A DNA stretch of 64,000 nt from Petrolisthes cinctipes (Eukaryota; Arthropoda; Malacostraca; Decapoda; Porcellanidae), in contig JAWQEG010000082.1 of the NCBI GenBank assembly GCA_033782935.1, positions 1,116,001-1,180,000 on the forward strand, written 5' to 3'. The notes under the pieces are model-generated. The model had not been told where the DNA came from, did not search any database, and saw only the letters and a list, made by a program, of their open reading frames with translations. A program made the translations under genes and the position numbers. Of the stretch, positions 22,601-34,832 are shown one piece after another. Each line of letters begins with the position of its first letter. Position 1 is the stretch's first letter.

Positions 22601-23615
22601 TTTCAGCATGTTTTGGGCCTGTATTTTGAAAATACTCTAACACGGAGTAGCCATGTACAGATACCTTCTGGGACCTCTAAATATCGAATTTTCGGGTGGT
22701 TTGGGACTGAATTTGAGATATCGATTTTTTGGCACCTAAAATGTCGATTTTTAGCATGTTTTTTGCCTATATTTTGAAAATACTCTAACACTGAGTAGGC
22801 ATGTACAGATCGCTTCTGTGACCCCTAAATATCGAATTTTCGGGTGTTTTGGGACTGAATTTGAGATATCGACTTTTTGGCACCTAAAAGATCGATTTTT
22901 AGCATGTTTTTAGCCTATATTTTGAAAATATTCTAGCACTGAGTAGGCATGTACAGATTGCTTCTGGGACCCCAAAATATTGAATTTTCGGGTGTTTTGA
23001 GCCTGAATTTGAGATATAAACGGGTACAGATGATACATGCACATATTGACTTTGGGCACCAAAAATATCGATTTTCAGCATGTTTTGGGCCTGAATTTTG
23101 AAAATACTCTAACACGGAGTAGGCATGTACAGATAGCTTCTGGGACCCCAAAATATCGAATTTTCGGGTGTTTAGGGCCAGAATTTGAGATATAAACGGG
23201 TACAGAAGATGCATGCACATATCGACTTTTGGGCACCTAAAAGATCGATTTTCAGTATGTTTTTGGCCTGTATTTTGAAAATACTCTAACACGGAGTAAG
23301 CATGTACAGGTATCTTCTGGGACCTCTAAATATCGAATTTTCGGGTGTTTTGGGACTGAATTTGAGATATCGATTTTTTGGCACCTAAAATGTCGATTTT
23401 TAGCATGTTTTTAGCCTATATTTTGAAAATATTCTAGCACTGTGTAGGCATGTACAGATTGCTTCTGGGACCCCAAAATATTGAATTTTCGGGTGTTTTG
23501 AGCCTGAATTTGAGATATAAACGGGTACAGAAGATACATGCACATATTGACTTTGGGCATCTAAAATATCGATTTTCAGCATGTTTTGGGCCTGTATTTT
23601 GAAAATACTGTAACA
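19666..23615 (-). repeat. Segmental duplication D1, copy 2 (about 3,950 bp)
   Basis: It follows copy 1 directly and matches it with offset 4,275 up to about 23.0 kb, then with offset 3,950. The 325-bp step equals one C plus one A/B hybrid monomer, present in copy 1 near 18.52-18.84 kb and absent here. B spacing is 324, 826, 501, 501, 324, 472, 501. Similarity stops near 23.6 kb, where the A monomer subtype changes. Confidence 0.87.
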
Positions 23616-26600
23616 CGGAGTAGGCATGTACAGATTGCTTCTGGGACCCCAAAATATTGAATTTTTGGGTGTTTTGAGCCTGAATTTGAGATATAAACGG
23701 GTACTGAAGATGCATGCACATATCGACTTTTGTGCACCTAAAAGATCGATTTTTAGTATGTTTTGAGCATGTATTTTGAAAATACTCTAACACGGAGTAG
23801 GCATGTACAGATCGCTTCTGGGACCCCTAAATATCGAATTTTCGGGTGTTTTGGGACTGAATTTGAGATATCGACTTTTTGGCACCTAAAAGATCGATTT
23901 TTAGCATGTTTTTAGCCTATATTTTGAAAATATTCTAGCACTGAGTAGGCATGTACAGATTGCTTCTGGGACCCCAAAATATTGAATTTTCGGGTGTTTT
24001 GAGCCTGAATTTGAGATATAAACGGGTACAGAAGATACATTCACATATTGACTTTGGGCATCTAAAATATCGATTTTCAGCATGTTTTGGGCCTGTATTT
24101 TGAAAATACTCTAACACTGAGTAGGCATGTACAGATCGCTTCTGGGACCCCTAAATATCGAATTATCGGGTGTTTTGAGACTGAATTTGAGATATCGACT
24201 TTTTGGCACCTAAAAGATCGATTTTTAGCATGTTTTTAGCCTATATTTTGAAAATATTCTAGCACTGAGTAGGCATGTACAGATTGCTTCTGGGACCCCA
24301 AAATATTGAATTTTCGGGTGTTTTGAGCCTGAATTTGAGATATAAACGGGTACAGATGATACATGCACATATTGACTTTGGGCACCAAAAATATCGATTT
24401 TCATCATGTTTTGGGCCTGAATTTTGAAAATACTCTAACACGGAGTAGGCATGTACAGATCGCTTCTGGGACCCCAAAATATCGAATTTTCGGGTGTTTA
24501 CGGCCAGAATTTAAGATATAAACGGGTACAGAAGATGCATGCACATATCGACTTTTGGGCACCTAAAAGATCGATTTTCAGTATGTTTTTGGCCTGTATT
24601 TTGAAAATACTCTAACACGGAGTAAGCATGTACAGATATCTTCTGAGACCTCTAAATATCGAATTTTCGGGTGTTTTGGGACTGAATTTGAGATATCGAT
24701 TTTTTGGCACCTAAAATGTCGATTTTTAGCATGTTTTTAGCCTATATTTTGAAAATATTCTAGCACTGTGTAGGCATGTACAGATTGCTTCTGGGACCCC
24801 AAAATATTGAATTTTCGGGTGTTTTGAGCCTGAATTTGAGATATAAACGGGTACAGAAGATACATGCACATATTGACTTTGGGCATCTAAAATATCGATT
24901 TTCAGCATGTTTTGGGCCTGTATTTTGAAAATACTCTAACACTGAGTAGGCATGTACAGATTGCTTCTGGGACCCCAAAATATTGAATTTTCGGGTGTTT
25001 TGAGCCTGAATTTGAGATATAAACGGGTACTGAAGATGCATGCACATATCGACTTTTGTGCACCTAAAAGATCGATTTTCAGTATGTTTTGAGCATGTAT
25101 TTTGAAAATACTCTAACACGGAGTAGGCATGTACAGATCGCTTCTGGGACCCCTAAATATCGAATTTTCGGGTGTTTTGGGACTGAATTTGAGATATCGA
25201 CTTTTTGGCACCTAAAAGATCGATTTTTAGCATGTTTTTAGCCTATATTTTGAAAATATTCTAGCACTGAGTAGGCATGTACAGATTGCTTCTGGGACCC
25301 CAAAATATTGAATTTTCGGGTGTTTTGAGCCTGAATTTGAGATATAAACGGGTACAGAAGATACATGCACATATTGACTTTGGGCATCTAAAATATCGAT
25401 TTTCAGCATGTTTTGGGCCTGTATTTTGAAAATACTCTAACACGGAGTAGGCATGTACAGATCGCTTCTGGGACCCCAAAATATCGAATTTTCGGGTGTT
25501 TAGGGCCAGAATTTGAGATATAAACGGGTACAGAAGATGCATGCACATATCGACTTTTGGGCACCTAAAAGATCGATTTTCAGTATGTTTTTGGCCTGTA
25601 TTTTGAAAATACTCTATCACGGAGTAGGCATGTACAGATACCTTCTGGGACCTCTAAATATCGAATTTTCGGGTGTTTTGGGACTGAATTTGAGATATTG
25701 ATTTTTTGGCACCTAAAATGTCGATTTTTAGCATGTTTTTAGCCTATATTTTGAAAATATTCTAGCACTGTGTAGGCATGTACAGATTGCTTCTGGGACC
25801 CCAAAATATTGAATTTTCGGGTGTTTTGAGCCTGAATTTGAGATATAAACGGGTACAGAAGATACATGCACATATTGACTTTGGGCATCTAAAATATCGA
25901 TTTTCAGCATGTTTTGGGGCTGTATTTTGAAAATACTCTAACACTGAGTAGGCATGTACAGATTGCTTCTGGGACCCCAAAATATTGAATTTTCGGGTGT
26001 TTTGAGCCTGAATTTGAGATATAAACGGGTACTGAAGATGCATACACATATCGACTTTTGTGCACCTAAAAGATCGATTTTCAGTATGTTTTGAGCATGT
26101 ATTTTGAAAATACTCTAACACGGAGTAGGCATGTACAGATCGCTTCTGGGACCCCTAAATATCGAATTTTCGGGTGTTTTGGGACTGAATTTGAGATATC
26201 GACTTTTTGGCACCTAAAAGATCGATTTTTAGCATGTTTTTAGCCTATATTTTGAAAATATTCTAGCACTGAGTAGGCATGTACAGATTGCTTCTGGGAC
26301 CCCAAAATATTGAATTTTCGGGTGTTTTGAGCCTGAATTTGAGATATAAACGGGTACAGAAGATACATGCACATATTGACTTTGGGCATCTAAAATATCG
26401 ATTTTCAGCATGTTTTGGGCCTGAATTTTGAAAATACTCTAACACGGAGTAGGCATGTACAGATCGCTTCTGGGACCCCAAAATATCGAATTTTCGGGTG
26501 TTTAGGGCCAGAATTTAAGATATAAACGGGTACAGAAGATGCATGCACATATCGACTTTTGGGCACCTAAAAGATCGATTTTCAGTATGTTTTTGGCCTG

Positions 26601-27413
26601 TATTTTGAAAATACTCTAACACGGAGTAGGCATGTACAGATACCTTCTGGGACCTCTAAATATCGAATTTTCGGGTGTTTTGGGACTGAATTTGAGATAT
26701 CGATTTTTTGACACCTAAAATGTCGATTTTTAGCATGTTTTTAGCCTATATTTTGAAAATATTCTAGCACTGTGTAGGCATGTACAGATTGCTTCTGGGA
26801 CCCCAAAATATTGAATTTTCGGGTGTTTTGAGCCTGAATTTGAGATATAAACGGGTACAGAAAATACATGCACATATTGACTTTGGGCATCTAAAATATC
26901 GATTTTCAGCATGTTTTGGGCCTGTATTTTGAAAATACTCTAACACTGAGTAGGTATGTACAGATTGCTTCTGGGACCCCAAAATATTGAATTTTCGGGT
27001 GTTTTGAGCCTGAATTTGAGATATAAACGGGTACTGAAGATGCATGCACATATCGACTTTTGGGCACCTAAAAGATCGATTTTCAGTATGTTTTGAGCAT
27101 GTATTTTGAAAATACTCTAACACGGAGTAGGCATGTACAGATCGCTTCTGGGACCCCTAAATATCGAATTTTGGGGTGTTTTGGGACTGAATTTGAGATA
27201 TCGACTTTTTGGCACCTAAAAGATCGATTTTTAGCATGTTTTTAGCCTATATTTTGAAAATATTCTAGCACTGAGTAGGCATGTACAGATTGCTTCTGGG
27301 ACCCCAAAATATTGAATTTTCGGATGTTTTGAGCCTGAATTTGAGATATAAACGGGTACAGAAGATACATGCACATATTGACTTTGGGCATCTAAAATAT
27401 CGATTTTCAGCAT
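23616..27413 (-). repeat. Long run of regular 501-bp trimers
   Basis: After B starts at 24083 and 24407 (324 bp), six consecutive spacings are exactly 501 bp (24407, 24908, 25409, 25910, 26411, 26912, 27413). This is the most regular stretch of the reverse block. Units alternate between type-1 and type-2 A monomers, so similarity is highest at 1,002 bp. It contains single-base changes only, such as ggggctgtattttg near 25917 and attttggggtgtt near 27170. Confidence 0.88.
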
Positions 27414-28709
27414 GTTTTGGGCCTGAATTTTGAAAATACTCTAACAGTGAGTAGGCATGTACAGATTGCTTCTGGGACCTCAAATATCGAATTTTAGGGT
27501 TTTTTGGGACTGAATTTGAGATATCGACTTTTTGGCACCTAAAAGATCGAGTTTTAGCATGTTTTTAGCCTATATTTTGAAAATATTTTAGCACTGTGTA
27601 GGCATGTACAGATTGCTTCTGGGACCCCAAAATATTGAATTTTCGGGTGTTTTGAGCCTGAATTTAAGATATAAACGGGTACAGAAGATACATGCACATA
27701 TTGACTTTGGGCACCTAAAAGATCGATTTTCAGTATGTTTTTGGCCTGTATTTTGAAAATACTCTAACACGGAGTAGGCATGTACAGATCGCTTCTGGGA
27801 CCCCTAAATATCGAATTTTCGGGTGTTTTGGGACTGAATTTGAGATATCGACTTTTTGGCACCTAAAAGATCGATTTTTAGCATGTTTTTAGCCTATATT
27901 TTAAAAATATTCTAGCACTGAGTAGGCATGTACAGGTTGCTTCTGGGACCCAGAAATATTGAATTTTCGGGTGTTTTGAGCCTGAATTTGAGATATTAAC
28001 GGGTACAGAAGATACATGCACATATTGACTTTGGGCATCTAAAATATCGATTTTCAGCATGTTTTGGGCCTGTATTTTGAAAATACTCTAACAGTGAGTA
28101 GGCATGTACAGATTGCTTCTGGGACCTCTAAATATCGAATTTTCGGGTGTTTTGGGACTGAATTTGAGATATCGACTTTTTGGCACCTAAAAGATCGATT
28201 TTTAGCATGTTTTTAGCCTATATTTTGAAAATATTCTAGCACTGAGTAGGCATTTACAGATTGCTTCTGGGACCCCAAAATATTGAATTTTCGGGTGTTT
28301 TGAGCCTGAATTTGAGATATAAACGGGTACTGAAGATGCATACATATATCGACTTTTGTGCACCTAAAAGATCGATTTTCAGTATGTTTTGAGCATGTAA
28401 TTTGAAAATACTCTAACACGGAGTAGGCATGTACAGATCGCGTCTGGGACCCCTAAATATCGAATTTTCGGGTGTTTTGGGACTGAATTTGAGATATCGA
28501 CTTTTTGGCACCTAAAAGATCGATTTTTAGCATGTTTTTAGCCTATATTTTGAAAATATTCTAGCACTGAGTTGGCATGTACAGATTGCTTCTGGGACCC
28601 CAAAATATTGAATTTTCGGGTGTTTTGAGCCTTAATTTGAGATATAAACGGGTACAGAAGATACATGCACATATTGACTTTGGGCACCAAAAATATCGAT
28701 TTTCAGCAT
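27414..28709 (-). repeat. Irregular units with hybrid monomers (647 + 649 bp)
   Basis: B starts are 27413, 28060 and 28709. Hybrids are visible: one unit near 27588-27770 joins a B-type tail to an A-type start. Another near 28213-28419 is an A/B hybrid that carries the rare catttacagattgc (about 28252). The variant aacagtgagtaggc occurs near 27445 and 28092. Several private changes are concentrated here (ttagggttttttggg near 27494, gatcgagttttagc near 27547), so this stretch looks less homogenised than its neighbours. Confidence 0.82.
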
Positions 28710-31700
28710 GTTTTGGGCCTGAATTTTGAAAATACTCTAACACGGAGTAGGCATGTACAGATCGCTTCTGGGACCCCAAAATATCGAATTTTTGGGTGTT
28801 TAGGGCCAGAATTTGAGATATAAACGGGTACAGAAGATGCATGCGCATATCGACTTTTGGGCACCTAAAAGATCGATTTTCAGTATGTTTTTGGCCTGTA
28901 TTTTGAAAATACTCTAACACGGAGTAGGCATGTACAGATACCTTCTGGGACCTCTAAATATCGAATTTTCGGGTGTTTTGGGACTGAATTTGAGATATCG
29001 ATTTTTTGGCACCTAAAATGTCGATTTTTAGCATGTTTTTTGCCTATATTTTGAAAATATTCTAGCACTGTGTAGGCATGTACAGATTGCTTCTGGGACC
29101 CCAAAATATTGTATTTTCGGGTGTTTTGAGCCTGAATTTGAGATATAAACGGGTACAGAAGATGCATGCACATATTGACTTTGGGCATCTAAAATATCGA
29201 TTTTCAGCATGTTTTGGGCCTGTATTTTGAAAATACTCTAACACTGAGTAGGCATGTACAGATCGCTTCTGGGACCCCTAAATATCGAATTTTCGGGTGT
29301 TTTGGGACTGAATTTGAGATATCGACTTTTTGGCACCTAAAAGATCGATTTTTAGCATGTTTTTAGCCTATATTTTGAAAATATTCTAGCACTGAGTAGG
29401 CATGTACAGATTGCTTCTGGGACCTCAAAATATTGAATTTTCGGGTGTTTTGAGCCTTAATTTGAGATATAAACGGGTACAGAAGATACATGCACATATT
29501 GACTTTGGGCACCAAAAATATCGATTTTCTGCATGTTTTGGGCCTGAATTTTGAAAATACTCTAACACGGAGTAGGCATGTACAGATCGCTTCTGGGACC
29601 CCAAAATATCGAATTTTCGGGTGTTTAGGGCCAGAATTTGAGATATAAACGGGTACAGAAGATGCATGCGCATATCGACTTTTGGGCACCTAAAAGATCG
29701 ATTTTCAGTATGTTTTTGGCCTGTATTTTGAAAATACTCTAACACGGAGTAGGCATGTACAGATACCTTCTGGGACCTCTAAATATCGAATTTTCGGGTG
29801 TTTTGGGACTGAATTTGAGATATCGATTTTTTGGCACCTAAAATGTCGATTTTTAGCATGTTTTTTGCCTATATTTTGAAAATATTCTAGCACTGTGTAG
29901 GCATGTACAGATTGCTTCTGGGACCCCAAAATATTGAATTTTCGGGTGTTTTGAGCCTGAATTTGAGATATAAACGGGTACAGAAGATGCATGCACATAT
30001 TGACTTTGGGCATCTAAAATATCGATTTTCAGCATGTTTTGAGCATGTAATTTGAAAATACTCTAACACGGAGTAGGCATGTACAGATCGCGTCTGGGAC
30101 CCCTAAATATCGAATTTTCGGGTGTTTTGGGACTGAATTTGAGATATCGACTTTTTGGCACCTAAAAGATCGATTTTTAGCATGTTTTTAGCCTATATTT
30201 TGAAAATATTCTAGCACTGAGTTGGCATGTACAGATTGCTTCTGGGACCCCAAAATATTGAATTTTCGGGTGTTTTGAGCCTTAATTTGAGATATAAACG
30301 GGTACAGAAGATACATGCACATATTGACTTTGGGCACCAAAAATATCGATTTTCAGCATGTTTTGGGCCTGAATTTTGAAAATACTCTAACACGGAGTAG
30401 GCATGTACAGATCGCTTCTGGGACCCCAAAATATCGAATTTTTGGGTGTTTAGGGCCAGAATTTGAGATATAAACGGGTACAGAAGATGCATGCGCATAT
30501 CGACTTTTGGGCACCTAAAAGATCGATTTTCAGTATGTTTTTGGCCTGTATTTTGAAAATACTCTAACACGGAGTAGGCATGTACAGATACCTTCTGGGA
30601 CCTCTAAATATCGAATTTTCGGGTGTTTTGGGACTGAATTTGAGATATCGATTTTTTGGCACCTAAAATGTCGATTTTTAGCATGTTTTTTGCCTATATT
30701 TTGAAAATATTCTAGCACTGTGTAGGCATGTACAGATTGCTTCTGGGACCCCAAAATATTGTATTTTCGGGTGTTTTGAGCCTGAATTTGAGATATAAAC
30801 GGGTACAGAAGATGCATGCACATATTGACTTTGGGCATCTAAAATATCGATTTTCAGCATGTTTTGGGCCTGTATTTTGAAAATACTCTAACACTGAGTA
30901 GGCATGTACAGATCGCTTCTGGGACCCCTAAATATCGAATTTTCGGGTGTTTTGGGACTGAATTTGAGATATCGACTTTTTGGCACCTAAAAGATCGATT
31001 TTTAGCATGTTTTTAGCCTATATTTTGAAAATATTCTAGCACTGAGTAGGCATGTACAGATTGCTTCTGGGACCCCAAAATATTGAATTTTCGGGTGTTT
31101 TGAGCCTTAATTTGAGATATAAACGGGTACAGAAGATACATGCACATATTGACTTTGGGCACCAAAAATATCGATTTTCTGCATGTTTTGGGCCTGAATT
31201 TTGAAAATACTCTAACACGGAGTAGGCATGTACAGATCGCTTCTGGGACCCCAAAATATCGAATTTTCGGGTGTTTAGGGCCAGAATTTGAGATATAAAC
31301 GGGTACAGAAGATGCATGCGCATATCGACTTTTGGGCACCTAAAAGATCGATTTTCAGTATGTTTTTGGCCTGTATTTTGAAAATACTCTAACACGGAGT
31401 AGGCATGTACAGATACCTTCTGGGACCTCTAAATATCGAATTTTCGGGTGTTTTGGGACTGAATTTGAGATATCGATTTTTTGGCACCTAAAATGTCGAT
31501 TTTTAGCATGTTTTTTGCCTATATTTTGAAAATATTCTAGCACTGTGTAGGCATGTACAGATTGCTTCTGGGACCCCAAAATATTGAATTTTCGGGTGTT
31601 TTGAGCCTGAATTTGAGATATAAACGGGTACAGAAGATGCATGCACATATTGACTTTGGGCATCTAAAATATCGATTTTCAGCATGTTTTGGGCCTGTAT

Positions 31701-34700
31701 TTTGAAAATACTCTAACACTGAGTAGGCATGTACAGATCGCTTCTGGGACCCCGAAATATCGAATTTTCGGGTGTTTTGGGACTGAATTTGAGATATCGA
31801 CTTTTTGGCACCTAAAAGATCGATTTTTAGCATGTTTTTAGCCTATATTTTAAAAATATTCTAGCACTGAGTAGGCATGTACAGATTGCTTCTGGGACCC
31901 CAAAATATTGAATTTTCGGGTGTTTTGAGCCTGAATTTGAGATATAAACGGGTACAGATGATACATGCACATATTGACTTTGGGCACCAAAAATATCGAT
32001 TTTCTGCATGTTTTGGGCCTGAATTTTGAAAATACTCTAACACGGAGTAGGCATGTACAGATCGCTTCTGGGACCCCAAAATATCGAATTTTCGGGTGTT
32101 TAGGGCCAGAATTTGAGATATAAACGGGTACAGAAGATGCATGCACATATCGACTTTTGGGCACCTAAAAGATCGATTTTCAGTATGTTTTTGGCCTGTA
32201 TTTTGAAAATACTCTAACACGGAGTAAGCATGTACAGATATCTTCTGGGACCTCTAAATATCGAATTTTCGGGTGTTTTGGGACTGAATTTGAGATATCG
32301 ATTTTTTGGCACCTAAAATGTCGATTTTTAGCATGTTTTTAGCCTATATTTTGAAAATATTCTAGCACTGTGTAGGCATGTACAGATTGCTTCTGGGACC
32401 CCAAAATATTGAATTTTCGGGTGTTTTGAGCCTGAATTTGAGATATAAACGGGTACAGAAGATACATGCACATATTGACTTTGGGCATCTAAAATATCGA
32501 TTTTCAGCATGTTTTGGGCCTGTATTTTGAAAATACTCTAACACTGAGTAGGCATGTACAGATTGCTTCTGGGACCCCAAAATATTGAATTTTTGGGTGT
32601 TTTGAGCCTGAATTTGAGATATAAACGGGTACTGAAGATGCATGCACATATCGACTTTTGTGCACCTAAAAGATCGATTTTCAGTATGTTTTGAGCATGT
32701 ATTTTGAAAATACTCTAACACGGAGTAGGCATGTACAGATCGCTTCTGGGACCCCTAAATATCGAATTTTCGGGTGTTTTGGGACTGAATTTGAGATATC
32801 GACTTTTTGGCACCTAAAAGATCGATTTTTAGCATGTTTTTAGCCTATATTTTGAAAATATTCTAGCACTGAGTAGGCATGTACAGATTGCTTCTGGGAC
32901 CCCAAAATATTGAATTTTCGGGTGTTTTGAGCCTGAATTTGAGATATAAACGGGTACAGAAGATACATGCACATATTGACCTTGGGCATCTAAAATATCG
33001 ATTTTCAGCATGTTTTGGGCCTGTATTTTGAAAATACTCTAACACGGAGTAGGCATGTACAGATCGCTTCTGGGACCCCAAAATATCGAATTTTCGGGTG
33101 TTTAGGGCCAGAATTTGAGATATAAACGGGTACAGAAGATGCATGCACATATCGACTTTTGGGCACCTAAAAGATCGATTTTCAGTATGTTTTTGGCCTG
33201 TATTTTTAAAATACTCTATCACGGAGTAGGCATGTACAGATACCTTCTGGGACCTCTAAATATCGAATTTTCGGGTGTTTTGGGACTGAATTTGAGATAT
33301 TGATTTTATGGCACCTAAAATGTCGATTTTTAGCATGTTTTTAGCCTATATTTTGAAAATATTCTAGCACTGTGTAGGCATGTACAGATTGCTTCTGGGA
33401 CCCCAAAATATTGAATTTTCGGGTGTTTTGAGCCTGAATTTGAGATATAAACGGGTACAGAAGATACATGCACATATTGACTTTGGGCATCTAAAATATC
33501 GATTTTTAGCATGTTTTGGGCCTGTATTTTGAAAATACTCTAACACTGAGTAGGCATGTACAGATTGCTTCTGGGACCCCAAAATATTGAATTTTTGGGT
33601 GTTTTGAGCCTGAATTTGAGATATAAACGGGTACTGAAGATGCATACACATATCGACTTTTGTGCACCTAAAAGATCGATTTTCAGTATGTTTTTAGCAT
33701 GTATTTTGAAAATACTCTAACACGGAGTAGGCATGTACAGATCGCTTCTGGGACCCCTAAATATCGAATTTTCGGGTGTTTTGGGACTGAATTTGAGATA
33801 TCGACTTTTTGGCACCTAAAAGATCGATTTTTAGCATGTTTTTAGCCTATATTTTGAAAATATTTTAGCACTGTACAGATTGCTTCTGGGACCCCAAAAT
33901 ATTGAATTTTCGGGTGTTTTGAGCCTGAATTTGAGATATAAACGGGTACAGAAGATACATGCACATATTGACTTTGGGCACCAAAAATATCGATTTTCAG
34001 CATGTTTTGGGCCTGAATTTTGAAAATACTCTAACACGGAGTAGGCATGTACAGATCGCTTCTGGGACCCCAAAATATCGAATTTTCGGGTGTTTAGGGC
34101 CAGAATTTGAGATAAAACGGGTACAGAAGATGCATGCATATATCGACTTTTGGGCATCTAAAAGATCGATTTTCAGTATGTTTTTGGCCTGTATTTTGAA
34201 AATACTCTAACACGGAGTAGGCATGTACAGATACCTTCTGGGACCTCTAAATATCGAATTTTCGGGTGTTTTGGGACTGAATTTGAGATATCGATTTTTT
34301 TACACCTAAAATGTCGATTTTTAGCATGTTTTTAGCCTATATTTTGAAAATATTCTAGCACTGTGTAGGCATGTACAGATTGCTTCTGGGACCCCAAAAT
34401 ATTGAATTTTCGGGTGTTTTGAGCCTGAATTTGAGATATAAACGGGTACAGAAAATACATGCACATATTGACTTTGGGCATCTAAAATATCGATTTTCAG
34501 CATGTTTTGGGCCTGTATTTTGAAAATACTCTAACACTGAGTAGGCATGTACAGATTGCTTCTGGGACCCCAAAATATTGAATTTTCGGGTGTTTTGAGC
34601 CTGAATTTGAGATATAAACGGGTACTGAAGATGCATGCACATATCGACTTTTGTGCACCTAAAAGATCGATTTTCAGTATGTTTTGAGCATGTATTTTGA

Positions 34701-34832
34701 AAATACTCTAACACGGAGTAGGCATGTACAGATCATTTCTGGGACCCCTAAATATCGAATTTTCGGGTGTTTTGGGACTGAATTTGAGATATCGACTTTT
34801 TGGCACCTAAAAGATCGATTTTTAGCATGTGT
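28213..34832 (-). repeat. Segmental duplication D2, copy 1 (about 6,620 bp)
   Basis: The segment matches 34833-38977. At its beginning the offset is 6,620 bp (catttacagattgc at about 28252 and 34872; gatcgcgtctggg at about 28437 and 35057). After the 825-bp array it is 4,145, then 4,144 and 4,154 bp (gaccttgggcatc near 32980 and 37124; gagataaaacggg near 34111 and 38265). The difference 6,620 - 4,145 = 2,475 is exactly three 825-bp units, so the two copies differ by array copy number. The 1-bp and 10-bp steps are explained by a base missing in copy 2 (gatataacggg, about 36088) and the 10-bp B deletion in copy 1 near 33870. Confidence 0.87.
28710..32009 (-). repeat. Four-copy tandem array of an 825-bp pentamer
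   Basis: B starts alternate 501 and 324 bp: 28709, 29210, 29534, 30035, 30359, 30860, 31184, 31685, 32009, which is 4 x 825 = 3,300 bp. Rare variants show a further pairing at 1,650 bp: gagttggcatg (28569 and 30219), gatcgcgtctggg (28437 and 30087), gcatgtaatttg (28393 and 30043) and attgtattttcgg (about 29108 and 30758). One step was therefore a duplication of an 825 x 2 block. The unit also fixes atgcatgcgcatatcg. Confidence 0.92.

Noticed and set aside
28710..32009. Minisatellite or gene-family cluster of 825 bp
   Set aside because: The 825-bp unit is composed of the same A, B and C monomers, so it is a local HOR variant.
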